The position numbers were made by a program, and so were the translations under genes. Shown here piece by piece: positions 1 to 12,600 of a stretch of DNA of 64,000 nt. The stretch lies in NCBI GenBank assembly GCA_013398015.1, contig VZRR01008215.1:63674-127673 (forward strand). The letters are read 5' to 3'. The first letter of the stretch is position 1. Each line of letters begins with the position of its first letter. A model generated the notes under the pieces. The model was not told the origin of the DNA. It ran no database searches and saw only the letters and a list, made by a program, of their open reading frames with translations. The DNA is from Oreocharis arfaki. Its lineage: Eukaryota > Chordata > Aves > Passeriformes > Paramythiidae.

Positions 1-117
1 AGTAAAGAACTTCCTCCTAATATCTGATCTAAATCTGTTCTCTTTCAGTTTGGAGTCATTCCCCCTTACCCTGTCACTACATGCCCTTGTAAAATGTTTC
101 TTTCCATCTTTGTTTAG
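1..117 (-). mobile_element. CR1 LINE fragment
   Basis: The CTTCCTCCTAATATCTGATC start and the CCTGTCACTACATGCCCTTG block are the reverse complement of the classic avian CR1 3' region. It is a truncated, decayed copy in a TMEM63A intron and probably continues left of the window. Confidence 0.8.
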
Positions 118-548
118 GAATAGGAGGTATGAAATTGTCCTGATAGTTTTACCTGCCCAAGCAGATAAGTTTTTTGAATTTTGCGCTGTTTAAAATTCGT
201 ATTATAGACCCCACCTTGTAAAAGTATATCTTATTCCTTAGCCAGAGTTGAGTAAAGACTATATTTCAGTAAAGTTAGTTAGCTGATCTTAAAATCAGAA
301 TTTAAGAAATTGTCCACGTATCCACACTTTCCATTCATGCTCCCACACAACTTTTACTTGGAATAAAGCTGTGCTGCTCATATTAAAGTAACTTCCCAAG
401 TGTCTGTGGAAGTCTGTGCTCTCTGATACCTCATTCAGAAATTAAATGAGTGATAAGATGTCAGTTAGATACCAGTGGTGCTCTTTTGAAACAGCTTCTT
501 CATGGTGCTTTCTGTTCTTACTGTTCTCCACTTGCTGCTTCCTTTCAG

Positions 549-629
549 GGATGCCTACCCAACCTGCACTGTGCTGGAGGTCCAGCTGTGTTACGACGTA
601 GCCAAGCTGATTACCCTTTTCAAGAAAAG
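549..629 (+). CDS. TMEM63A: TMEM63A exon (first in window)
   Basis: Acceptor CTTTCAG ends at 548 and donor GTACTT starts at 630. The exon encodes DAYPTCTVLEVQLCYDVAKL and onward, matching the start of the cytosolic linker between the second and third conserved helices. It begins with the last base of a split codon and ends with two bases of the next. Confidence 0.93.
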
Positions 630-3600
630 GTACTTGTTTTTGTAACCTATACAAGTTAAGCATAGTTTTATAAATGTTTTGTTAGCCCTTAATCAACACA
701 TACCAGCAGTACTAGCTTGGTGCATCCTAAAGATGGATTCTCCTCTGGTCTGGACTTCAGTTAGATTCAGCTGTTTTATAAAGGGGTTTCTGGAGTTCAG
801 CCCATCTCTTGTAGGTGTGATATGCTGTGTGTTGCATAAGTTAAGTTCTGACTTGCTGATTATCTATGTATGTGCTTAGTTATTTAAGTAACTGAAATGA
901 AGTGCGTGTAAATATCTTCGGCGACTGATTAATTTGCTATCAGTTATTTGCTGTAACTTTTTCTCTCAGGGATTATAATCTTTTTAAGGTTGTTGTTGAT
1001 ACTTTTTTCTTGCAAAGTGTTATGGATGTATTTTTCTGTGCAGAAAACAGGCAGAAAAAAGCCTGATTTACTATGAACACCTGCATCAGAAATATGGCAA
1101 GAGGGTCCAAATCAACCCTAAGCCATGTGGTCAATTCTGCTGCTGCGAAATGAGAGGATGTGAAAGGGTAAGAGATTGTGTTCTTTTTTTCAGTTGTGGC
1201 TAAGTAGGTTATTAGATGAGCAGAAAATAGTTTTTGTGTCATGTTTCATTGACCTTCAGGAAATTCTTTATTCCTTCATTACCCATAGGTCATCTGCCAC
1301 GTTCTTGTACTGTGTAGTAACGAGGAATTCCCTAAAACTTTTGAAATGTAATCTGAGTGCACAAACTGAAGTACAAGAAAATTTTCCTGTTTGTTTGGCT
1401 TTGCCTTGTGACATGATCTGTAATTTGTGGGAATGGTATGAGGAAGGGTGACCATGGTTTGTGTAAGCTGTATGTTAATGAAGATATTGGCCATCTGGTA
1501 CTTGCATGTAACAGTCATCAATTTCCCCACAGGAGGATGCTGTAGATTATTATACCAAAGTTAGAAATGAACTTGAGGAAGAATATTCAAAAGAGGAACA
1601 AGCTGTTCATAATAACCCGCTGGGAATGGCTTTTGTAACATTTCAAGAGAAATCCATGGCAACCTAGTAAGTTTTGTCTGTTGTCTGGTTTGTTCTCGTT
1701 TTACTAAAATATTAGAGCTGATCTCTTGTTTGTTTATGTTGGTTCTTCCTTTCTTCTTTTTCACCATTCTGTGGATTTGCTCTGCTTTGCTTTCTGGTAA
1801 GTTTTTCTGTAAGCGTGCATTTTAGCCTCTATGCTTGGAGTGAAGATATTATCCAAGGGACTAAAAGGCTTGGGACATTTAATGGGATAAGGAGGCTTTC
1901 TCTTCTGTGTGGGATCCAGTCCATCAGTGTAGGTTGTTAAGAGGCCAGACTAATTGGTTCTTGAATACGAGTTATTGACATCTCCATTTGCTGCTGTGCA
2001 AATGGTCCAATTACCAAACTATCAGAGTGGGTGCAAATTACAGTGCTAGTTAAGTCATCTCAGCAGTGTAGGGTCAGTGAGGGACCTGGCCCCAGGTGAT
2101 AGATACATATTCTGTATCTCTCTTACCTGTTGTTGTAGAAATATGTGTAGATCTAATATATATAAGTTGTTTTGTGCTTTTATTCAGTCATTTGTAGAGA
2201 AAATGTGTCTGGCCTCTCATGCTCTGTTGGTACTTTGTGAGCATCTTTTGCTAACACGAGGTGGCTAAAGGGAAGCAGAATAATATTTGTAATGCAACAC
2301 ATCATGGGTTTTTTTATTCTTCATAGCCTCTGATTTAAATTGTCTGTATTCTTTTGGCCTTCAAGTCATGTTAGAGGGCCAGTCTTTCAGGCTGCTTTTC
2401 AAGGAAGTCCAAGATGCAGCATTTCTTGCAAGAATTTGGTATGTTGGAGAAAGTTTTGCTTGCTACTCTTTAACTGAGTAGTGATTGTGTGATGAAATCT
2501 GCCTCCTCACTTCATTTTGTAAAAAGATGACATTTTGAGATGTGAAAATGAAAGAAGAAATAAGCACTGAAGTTCCTTCTCTGGCTACTGATGTGTTGTG
2601 TACAATTTTGATGGAATAATCTGTCCATGTAGTTCTGAGTTGCACTGCAGGCATCTCTGAGTTGAATCATCAAGACCTGAAAACATTTCATTTTTTTAGC
2701 TTGGAATTAATGTGGTGGACTCCCTAATTTTCCATTCCCTGGAAAATTAGACAAGATTACATGCGAAGCCGAGGCTCCCATCAAATTAGAAAGTTACTTG
2801 GTGCCCTTAGGATGCTCTGCTCCACAGAGCCCTGAAATAGGATGGGAGAAACAGGAAGCCAGAACTGAGGTTTTAGGGGCTCAGATGGTTGTAGAAGTTT
2901 GTTAATGATGGCTGAAGCTTGCTCTGTATGTATTTTTGAAATAAACTGTCAAAGAATAATTAACTTTCTTAAATACTTGCTGCTGCCAAGATGCTGGCAA
3001 TCTGACACCACTGCTTGAATTCTGGTAAGGAAGAGATCTGGGGGTTGGGGGTTATGTTTGTTGATTTGGTGTTTGTGTGTGGTTCTCTGTCTTCTTTATG
3101 TTCAGACCACAACTGAGAAACAAGCATGCTCACAGGTTTTAGAATCTCCCCATTTAAATATAATACGTATTTTTTCTATGCTACTGTAATAAAATAGTCT
3201 CTGAATGCATGCCTCGCCCTTATACTGCTGTCCTTTGAGACATCTTTGGAAGTTTTTATTCTGGGTATGTCTAAATTTTCTTTAAATATTTTGAGTGTCA
3301 GTCAACTCATAATATTAGAAGATAGAATTAAGCACCGTGATTATTTTAGGAGTGGGTGAAAGAGGCTAATATTTTGAGTTGTGAGAATACCAGTGTGCTA
3401 AAAATTCTTCTGAGAACTGGTACTCAAGGAGAAATTGGCTGGTTTTGATACTAATGTAAAGGATTAGTCTGCAGTCTCATTTCATTAGTCTACTTTGGTT
3501 TGAAAACAGCTGTATTATGTAAAGATGAGTTTAGGAAACTGTCTGTCTTTTATTTTTTTCCAATGCTCTCAGGCTTTGGTTTTGTTTTTTTTTAACATGA

Positions 3601-6600
3601 CTCATTGCTCTTGTTCATGTTGGTAGAAGCAGTAAACAGTTTAAACCAAGACTGCTTTTTATTTCCAGCAAAACAGATCTTATGCATGTGGCAGCAACTG
3701 TTTATGTAATGGTCATTGATGCATAATATGTTACATCATTGTTTATGTTCTATCTTGATTGCAGGTCATTAAAATAAAAAAAAAACCAACAAAACCCTTT
3801 ATCACTATTCCCAGACTTTCTCATTATATATTCAGCATTTTCAGGTGTTAAAAAATTGGAAAAATCTTCCTCTTCTTCCTTGCAGCATCCTTAAGGACTT
3901 CAATGCCTGCAAATGTCAGAGCATTAAGTGTAAAGGAGAGCCCCAGCCATCATCCTACAGCAGGGAGCTGTGTGTATCCAACTGGGAGGTCAGATATGCT
4001 CCTTATCCTGAGAATATTTGTTGGTAAGATTCCTATCTTACATCCATTGGTTGGTGATAGTGTAGGTTTAGAATGGGCATAGGAAAAACAGGGATGAGTG
4101 TTGTTCTTTAACCCTAAACTAAAACTGTATTTGGTGTTGGAATGAGGCTGATCTGCCTCTTTATTTTCATTACTGGTGCTCTTCATTGGCCTTGGGGTCT
4201 GTGGACATTACCTGGGGTAATGGACTAGAGTTTTTCCTGCCCAAAATTTAAAAAAAACCCTACTCCTGTTTATGTCTGTCCCTCAGTGTTTCCATTTTTT
4301 GAGGCCATATCTGCTATTGAGATCTGAGGAAAGCAACTTGGTGTTAGTGCTGAGTATCCTCAAAATATGTTTATATTTTTCTGAGTTGCCACGTGATGAA
4401 TGTAACTTGATCCACTCTGTAAACTCTGGTCTGTCTTCTAACGTCTCTGTCGACTCAGTGCATTTCCCAGTTAAATTTTTTTTTAATTAGACTGTTCCTG
4501 TGCTGTCATCTGTCATGCTTATAGGCTAAAAAATATCCAAACATTTTCTGTTTGCTTTGCAAATCCCTTAGGGTCCATAAAATCCTTTCTTCTGTAAGAT
4601 TAAATTTGTTGTGATATTTCTATTGCCCAACCCAAAACTGCAAGTGAGACACAAGCATGCACAAATTACTGTATTTAATCTGTATGTTTTTGTTTTTTTT
4701 TTTTTTTAAAGCACACCTTTTTCTCAATGATTTTAATAAAAAATTAGTTTGGGGGTGACTGTGCCATTGATTTCTGGTAATTGAGAGGTTTTCTCTAGAA
4801 CTACAATGCTGCAGTTGGGAACCAAATTCAGGATCTTTAACCGTGAGGCAAAACCCCATGATTCTTAGCTTAGTGTCTTTTGCAGCAGTCTTATTTTGAT
4901 ATATGAATTAAAAAATCTCTTGCAAGCTGCTTTACAGGTAGGGACAGTTTAACATGCCTTTTCATAAAAGGGTTCTTCCGTGTGTGTGCTTCATTTCCTC
5001 TTCCTTTCTTCAAGCACTGCACTGAGGAAATGGTTTGGGAGACTCAGTGCACTGAAGCACTTGCAAAACTTTTCTAAACATCTCTTAGAGAAGAAAATGG
5101 TGGGATTTTGATATTTTGGGTTGGTTTATTTGTTTGGTTTTGTTTCTGTTCTTTTTCTTTTCTCCTCCCCTCACCTTGAAGAAGAGGGACCACAGGGATT
5201 TGCCAAGCTCATAAAAAGACTTGTCATAATTAGGGATGTTACTGAGCCTCTGTATCCGTGTTTTGTTTGTTCTGAATATTTGGCTTTGGCTGGAGTTCAA
5301 ATCATTCCAGTCCTTTTGGCAGCCATCTCAACATTTAAGAACTTCACTTGTTTAAAATCCATGGTTGCTGTTTTAATATGGCAGGAAGGGATGCAATCTT
5401 TGTGAATTTGAAATTTTGTTTCAAATCACAGTTTTTTGGTCGATTCTGCCTGGTAGGTATTCTCCTTGCAGAAATTCTGTATGCCTTCTATCTCTGTCTC
5501 TTCTTGTTCCATTTCTCTTTAGTACTTCTGTATTACTCAGCAATGGAAGTGTTTCATCCCAAACCTTAAGGACATTAGACATTATGTTTGTGTAATGAAA
5601 GAATAAATATGTTCTTCTGCAAGCACAATTTATGTCATCATTCAAGAGAGGTTGCTCAGTTCTCTTTTATTTCTAATAGCAACTGGAACTTGTGTAGTGC
5701 TTTGTTACATAACTTTGAAAGCTCAGTTTAGAAAAAGCAGTGCCACCTGTTACTTGACAGATAGTATGTATCTTTTTTTAACAGCGAATCCTTGCTGCTT
5801 GTTTTAATGTCCTTTTTATTTTTACTTCTTTCTCCAGGAAAAATCTTTCAGTGCGTGGACTGAAATGGTGGTTTAGATGGGCTTGCATTAATTTGCTTCT
5901 TTTTATTGTGCTGTTTTTTCTTACTACTCCTTCCATAATCATCTCAACCATGGACAAGTTCAATGTCACTAAACCTATTCACTACCTTAATGTGAGTATT
6001 GCCATGTGTTTGGATATAGCTGTGGATCAGAACAAAATTTTGGTAAATTGATAGGGTTTTATTGTCTTACTATACACCTCCAGCTGAAATTCTCAGGATT
6101 ATTTTATGTAGCTGCTGATTAAAAACTTAACTCCAGAATCAGGTCTTTAGTCCTCGTTTGTTCCTGGATAATAGTCTGAAGTAATTTAATCTGATTAATT
6201 AATAAATAAATAGTATATAAACATATATTAATATATAAATGGTNTTTGTTAGTGGTAAAAATTCACAATCCAAACTTACACAATTCTAAATTTTGTAATC
6301 AAAAATCTTTGCAAAAAATGGAATTCCAAGTCCAACTTTTGTTTTGATTTTTATGAGAAGGAGGGGGGAAATTCAGATTTTTAACTCTGGGGTATAATGT
6401 TGTTTTTGTTTTGCTTATAGGGTTCAAAGTAAGATGGCATATATATCTGATCCTAGTTTGACTGCAGCTAAAGCGACTTGCAAGCTGTTCTTTTTAAATA
6501 TTTCCCCAAGCTGGTATAAACTACATAAAAACTCCTTGTGAGACTGCACTCTCATGGAATTTAATTCCCAATCTCACTTTGGTTTTGTGTCTTACATGCC

Positions 6601-9600
6601 AGTGCTAAGCACTCACTACTCAGTTTAAGACTATCTGAATATAATTCCCGCAGTTCATCCTGCTATAATTTACAAAAAAGCAAATTACCATCTCTGTTCT
6701 ACCACAACTGCATTAAAGTGTTTTTAATACTTATTTTCTCCCCCACTAGAATCCTGTTGTCAGTCAGTTTTTCCCAACTCTCTTGCTCTGGTCCTTCTCA
6801 GCTTTGCTACCAACAATTGTGTATTACTCAACTTTGCTGGAGTCCCACTGGACAAAGTAAGCAACCTTTTCCTCTGTTTTTACCTTATCAGCTGAATTAC
6901 TAGAAGAAGTGAAATTGCTGATCTTTCACAGAGCTCTCAAATCCACAGACCTCTCGTAGCAGGGACTTCCCTGTTCTTGTCTCCTTCCAGTGTTACAACC
7001 ACATTTCAGGGTTTAGGTAATTTGTAACCCACACAGCAAGTGTAATCTGACCACATGATTTGTTTATGCTTTCCTGTGCTCCCCACCTCGCTCCTCTTTG
7101 TGTTTAAGCAGAAAAAAAATGTATGAGCAGGCTCAAGAGGTGTAGCTTCAACAGGAGCATGGGAAGTGCCCCCAATCCCATAATTAAGTCACTCTCTGGG
7201 TAGCCAGGCCATGTGGGTTTGGATCCCCTCCAGGCTGGCAATTATAAAAAAGGGCACCCATCTTTTTGTTGTTTGGCATGACAAAATGGCCTGGATGTAA
7301 CTCCTGGTGCACAGCTCAGCTCTGTTGGATATTAGTGGTGGTCTGAGAAGCCTTATGGGGCTGAAGGCCCAGCAGATGTGTTGCTGCAAGGTTTTCACAT
7401 AGAACTGGTGCACCCCAGAGGTGTCAAGCCCAGTGATGTGCTGCTGACTCAGAGAGCTCAGCACAGCTTGGTTTGGAATACCTGATTTGATGCCCTGTTT
7501 ACCTACAGACAGATAAAAGTATAGTACTGCACAATCAATCCCAGCTTCACTCAACTTCACTCAGTCTCTATCCATAAAGCTTGCAGCCATTTCTTTTGTT
7601 TGCTTTTATATTCTAAGGTCAATTTTGGTTTTTTTCATTTCGAATTTTTGTACCATTCCTTTCTAAGACATCATGTCCAGAGTACACCTTTTATTTGTCA
7701 CAGTCGTATGCTTTTCAGCTCCTTCATTTTGGTAGCTGTGCTACAGACATGAACTTTGAGCACTTCCTAATCAGTCAAAATAATTTTCTGAAGTCACTAG
7801 AGATCACAGGTCTGATTTCAAGCCTCAGTGTAGTTACACTGATAGGTCACACCGTGACCAAGTGTTCCTGTAATAAAACCTCTGTGGTTTTAAAGTCCTA
7901 TCAGATACCACCTCTAAGAGTCTGAATTGTTCATAGTGCTGCACTTTTCTGGCAGCAGGGTGTCACTAGATCCGTGTTCCTGCTACTGTAATAAGGGTAT
8001 AGCATTAGTAGTGTCATGTTGTTCCCCAAGACCTGACACTTGGCAAGGAGGTTGTCTAAGTGTCTGGTTTCTTAGAAGTGGTGCCCTTTTCCAAACTGCT
8101 TAATCCCTCCTGGCATGACACTTGAAGAGCTGTTTGTTTACAAGTTGTTGCAAGATTGAGTGTCTTTGGGTGAGAGACAAGCTGTGGTTGTTGCATGTCA
8201 CCGTGCTTGTGGTACAGACCTGTAGTGATGCTCATCCAAGGTCTGGATTGACATTCAGCAGTATTTTTGTTGCCCAAGAAGATACTGAGAGTCTGCATGG
8301 TCCATATTAGTGAATATCTCAAAGAGGTTTGTCTTTTATCTTGTAGCAATGTGATATGGTAGGGGAAGCTGGAAGTCTGACAGGTGCTGACATTGTCCGG
8401 GCAAGATGCTTCATGTGTGGCAGCTCTTTGTATGAGTTCCTTACTCAGTGCCTTTTTATGTTGATAGATCTGCAGAGAACAGAATAATGATGCATAAAGT
8501 CTACATCTTTTTGATCTTCATGGTGTTGATTCTGCCTTCCCTTGGTCTGACCAGGTAAAGAATCATAATTAAATGAAGTAATGGCTGAGTACTTTTATGA
8601 TGAGACATCTTACTTGTGTTTTCTAGTTGTGAGCTATAGTTAATGTGGGTGATTACGTTGTCATTACACGCTAGATTTCAATGTTCATCTTACATTTGGG
8701 GTCCTCAGAGCCCTTAAAGTTTACAAAGCCTGACTTTTCTTTTAACAAAGGCATTTAAGACCTTGTAAGACCAGTGGCTAATTAAAAGTTGCCCATAGTC
8801 ACCATCATAGCTGAGAACCAAGTTTCCTGACTGTGTCTTATACTTCAGTTGGAGTTGTCCTTTTCTTTCCACAGTATTTTACTGTTTCCCTGTCTAACTG
8901 GGTGACATGTATTTGTCCTATCTGAAAACGACTGCTAAAAATTAATCATTAAAACTTTAATATGGATTAGATGGTTTTGTTCAGTTTGATTTTGTGCCTT
9001 TTTTCCTATTTCTATCTATCAGCAACTGTGATAAAGCTAAAGTAGTGTACAGATTACGTGATTAAATTCTCTCTCTCCACTGTCTTGCTTTAAACTACTT
9101 AAAAAGAGAAGCAATTTTAGACAGTGCTAAGATGTGGGAGGCTGAATTACATTCACCATCTCTCTTTCAGCCTTGATTTTTTTTTCCGCTGGCTGTTTGA
9201 CAGAGAATCGTCTGATTCTGCAGTTAGGCTGGAGTAAGTATTAGCTAAACAATGTTCTCTCTTTGCTATTCCTTTGTAAAGGAATACTTAGGACTTAAAT
9301 TTTGTTTTACTCTTTACTGAACTTGGTTAGTGTTTATTAAAATTTGCTCAGGGTTGCTACTTTGGGATGATGTTGAGCTGCTGAATAAGGAGAGGTGACA
9401 ATAAGGCTGGACATTAGGAAGAATTCCTTTACAAAAAGGATGATAAGATACTGGGATTGGCTGGGTATTGTTGCATATCATGGACAGGAGATCTTCCCAA
9501 GGATTACACTGAGACCAAATAGCTGCAGCAGTTCTCTTTCTGTAATCCAGTGAATCTTGATTTTAAGAAAAATAGGTTTTTACACACAATGCATTGCAAA

Positions 9601-12600
9601 TTTGCAGATATTGGTTATTTTAAGCTCTTGTGCCCGTGCCTGGAGGGAAAGAATAGAATGCAATTATTAGGGCATAGGTTTCCAAATGCTGTTTCAAAAT
9701 CAGTAACAGGAAGACAATTAGGAGTTACTAAGTTAGGAGAGATGATTATTCTATTGCAGTCTTATCTCGTGTCAGATTGCTGTTGCAGACATCAGATGAT
9801 GCTCTTGTCTGCTGTCAGCCACCCATCAAGCTTCTACATCTTTTTGTGAACAGTTTATTCCTCATCTGAACTGCAACCCAGCCAGGCTCTTACACACTAC
9901 ACTGGCTGCATTTATAGCTCTGCAGTATTCTTTTACAAGGTTATCACAAGTCTTCTAGCCACTTCCTAAGATATATAGTGCTCATCCTTACGGTAAGAGA
10001 TTTCCAAAGGCAATAGGGATAGATTGTATACCTCCTACATTTGCTTGCCTTCCTGCCAGCCAGTGTCTGGTGTCTTCCCTGGCAGATGTGTGTTCCTGCC
10101 TGACCAGGGAGCCTTCTTTGTGAACTATGTGATTGCCTCTGCCTTCGTGGGCAATGGGATGGAGCTGCTGCGCCTGCCGGGCCTCATCCTTTACACCATA
10201 CGCATGGTCATGGCCAAGTCCACAGCAGAGAGGAAAAACATCAAACAGGTATTGGAGCCCCTCCTTTTCAGGAGGCTGTTCAGTGATTGATCCTTGTCAG
10301 AAACAGTGGGAGCACCCATCCTTCATGCCATTAACTATCATTTCCTGACATGTTATTTTTTTTTTTAGCCTTTGTTTCGCTTGTCCACGACAGATTCATA
10401 TTCCCTTCATTTGCAGCACAGATAACAGGCAGGGATTTATTCTAGTCAGAGATGGTTAAAAATCAAAACCCGAGCTCTGAGCTTCAGGTATCAATCTCCT
10501 CATAGCTCTTAGTCAGAGTTTTATGATTTGGATTTTTTAGAATTGTTCTGATTTTATCTTATAATCTGAACTTCAGGGTTTTTTTACTTCAAACCTGTCT
10601 AGAGTTAATTTCTTCTGTCAGCCAGCAGGTGTGTACAACTTGCTTTAATCTGAACATACACTTAGCAAAATATGTAATTTTTTGCCTATATTCCATTTTA
10701 AGAGGTGGACTTCCACTTCCAGATGATGTGTCATCCCATAGCCTGAAATTCCAGGTGTTACGATGGGAACTTAAGCCTGTATACAGCTGCCACAGTGAGG
10801 TGAAGGTTCTGAGTCTGGCACAATTATTTTCTGCCTTGTGGTTTTAAGGAGCTGCTTCTTGTGGATGCAGATTCCCTGAGAAATTACTGCAAGGCTATGA
10901 AAGAAGCAGCATCTTTTCTGTATGTCCAGATGATAAAAACACATAATACTTCATCTAATTACATAATTTCTGCCTCTTAGGGAAATAACTGATCTCTCAG
11001 GGGGAGAGAATAAGAGAAGGTGAATTGTTGCTTTAGTGAATCTATTCTTAACTCCTGACACATTGATGGATGACTCGAGAGTTTTGGGTGTTTCGCTTTT
11101 GTTCCTAGCAACAGGCATTTGAATATGAATTTGGAGCAATGTATGCCTGGATGCTGTGTGTGTTCACTGTCATCATGGCCTATAGCATCACGTGTCCCAT
11201 CATTGTCCCTTTTGGTAAGTTTTCCAGTGAGCTGTGGGCACTGTGGGAGTGAGATGGGGCATGTGGGAAGTTTGCAAGGCCCAGCTCTGCATTCTTATTC
11301 CTGTTCAAATGCTGATAATCCTTAAGACTTGGATCCAAGTTTCCTTTCTTCCATGTGGAAGAATAGTGAAAAAGATGATGAATTACTTACCTCTTGTAGT
11401 TCCTTTAGAGGTTGAAAGTATATTTAATGTCTATTAGATGTTTACTTTATTTCTCAGATTTGGGTGTACTGGCTCTGGTGTTGAGGGGTTTAAATCAGAC
11501 ATAAGTAGTACTAAATAATTTTATATGGTTGGTGTTTTCATTTTCTAATCCGAAACTTTACAGAGCTAGATACAAAATAATTATCCAAATTAGATATTGT
11601 TCAGAACTGGTTTAATCAACAGCCTTATTACTGGGAGAATGTGGCCAATTTTTATGTAACAATGTAATTGATATTTACTTACATTCTGTTTTGTATGCAG
11701 TTGTAAATAATCTGAATGTGCCACTGCTTCCCAGAGCTGCTGCAATTCATAGCTGCCACAGCAGTTGCTGGCTGTTTGTTTGGATAAGGAATAGCTGACT
11801 TGAAATCCACTCGTGAATCTGGTGAGGGCTGAGAGGGAAAGGTTAAGCCACTGTCAGGCCTTCCTTACCAGCACAGAGGAAGGGGAGTTAGGAAGTCTTC
11901 CCTACTGGCTTGGCCTCATGTGCCAGGACTCGCAAGGAGCTCTGGGCTCTCCCTGGGAGTACAAGAGGCGCCACAGAGAAGTGTGTGGAGTGGAGAGGGA
12001 TGGGGATGGGGATGCAACAGCCTTAGGAGAGGGTGCTGTCGTGCAGCTGTACCCTCCTCGTGTTTGGGCTGTACCCACCACTGGTACCTACATTTCCCCT
12101 CACTTGGATAGTGTAGATCTCCTCACAGAGCTGCTGTTTTTTATCAAACCCCCAACAACCTCTGCTTGGCTCTCCTGTTTTCCCTGCCAGGTTTGATCTA
12201 CATCCTCCTGAAGCACATGGTGGACCGTCACAACCTCTACTACGCTTATCTCCCTGCCAAGCTGGAGAAGAAGATGCACTTTGCAGCTGTCAATCAGGCC
12301 CTGGCAGCTCCAATCCTCTGCCTTTTCTGGCTCTATTTTTACTCCTTTGTGCGGCTGGGTAGGTATTACCTGTTTCCAACTAGAAGCTGCTCCCAGCTCT
12401 CTTCCCAGCTTCCCTGAATAAGATGTGAAGTTTCATAAGCTTTGTGGACTTTTCATTTTCCTTCCATGAGGGGAGGTCATGATGGCTGCCTGTGGCACTG
12501 AACTACACAAGATTTTTTACTACATAAGAGTACTACATCTCCTTTGATGGAGATGGCTGATATATTAAACTGTTATCATGGGGCTCCATGTTCCTTCATT

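Noticed and set aside
1..548. Search for a further TMEM63A exon at the left edge
   Set aside because: The sequence is a CR1 remnant followed by ordinary intron. No conserved TMEM63A block is readable before 549.
7189..7560. 123-codon minus-strand ORF inside a TMEM63A intron
   Set aside because: The protein resembles nothing I know and has no splice context. It could be an unrecognised repeat remnant but I cannot support a call.
11813..12196. 127-codon ORF upstream of a TMEM63A exon
   Set aside because: It lies in an intron and is out of frame with the real exon that begins at 12191.
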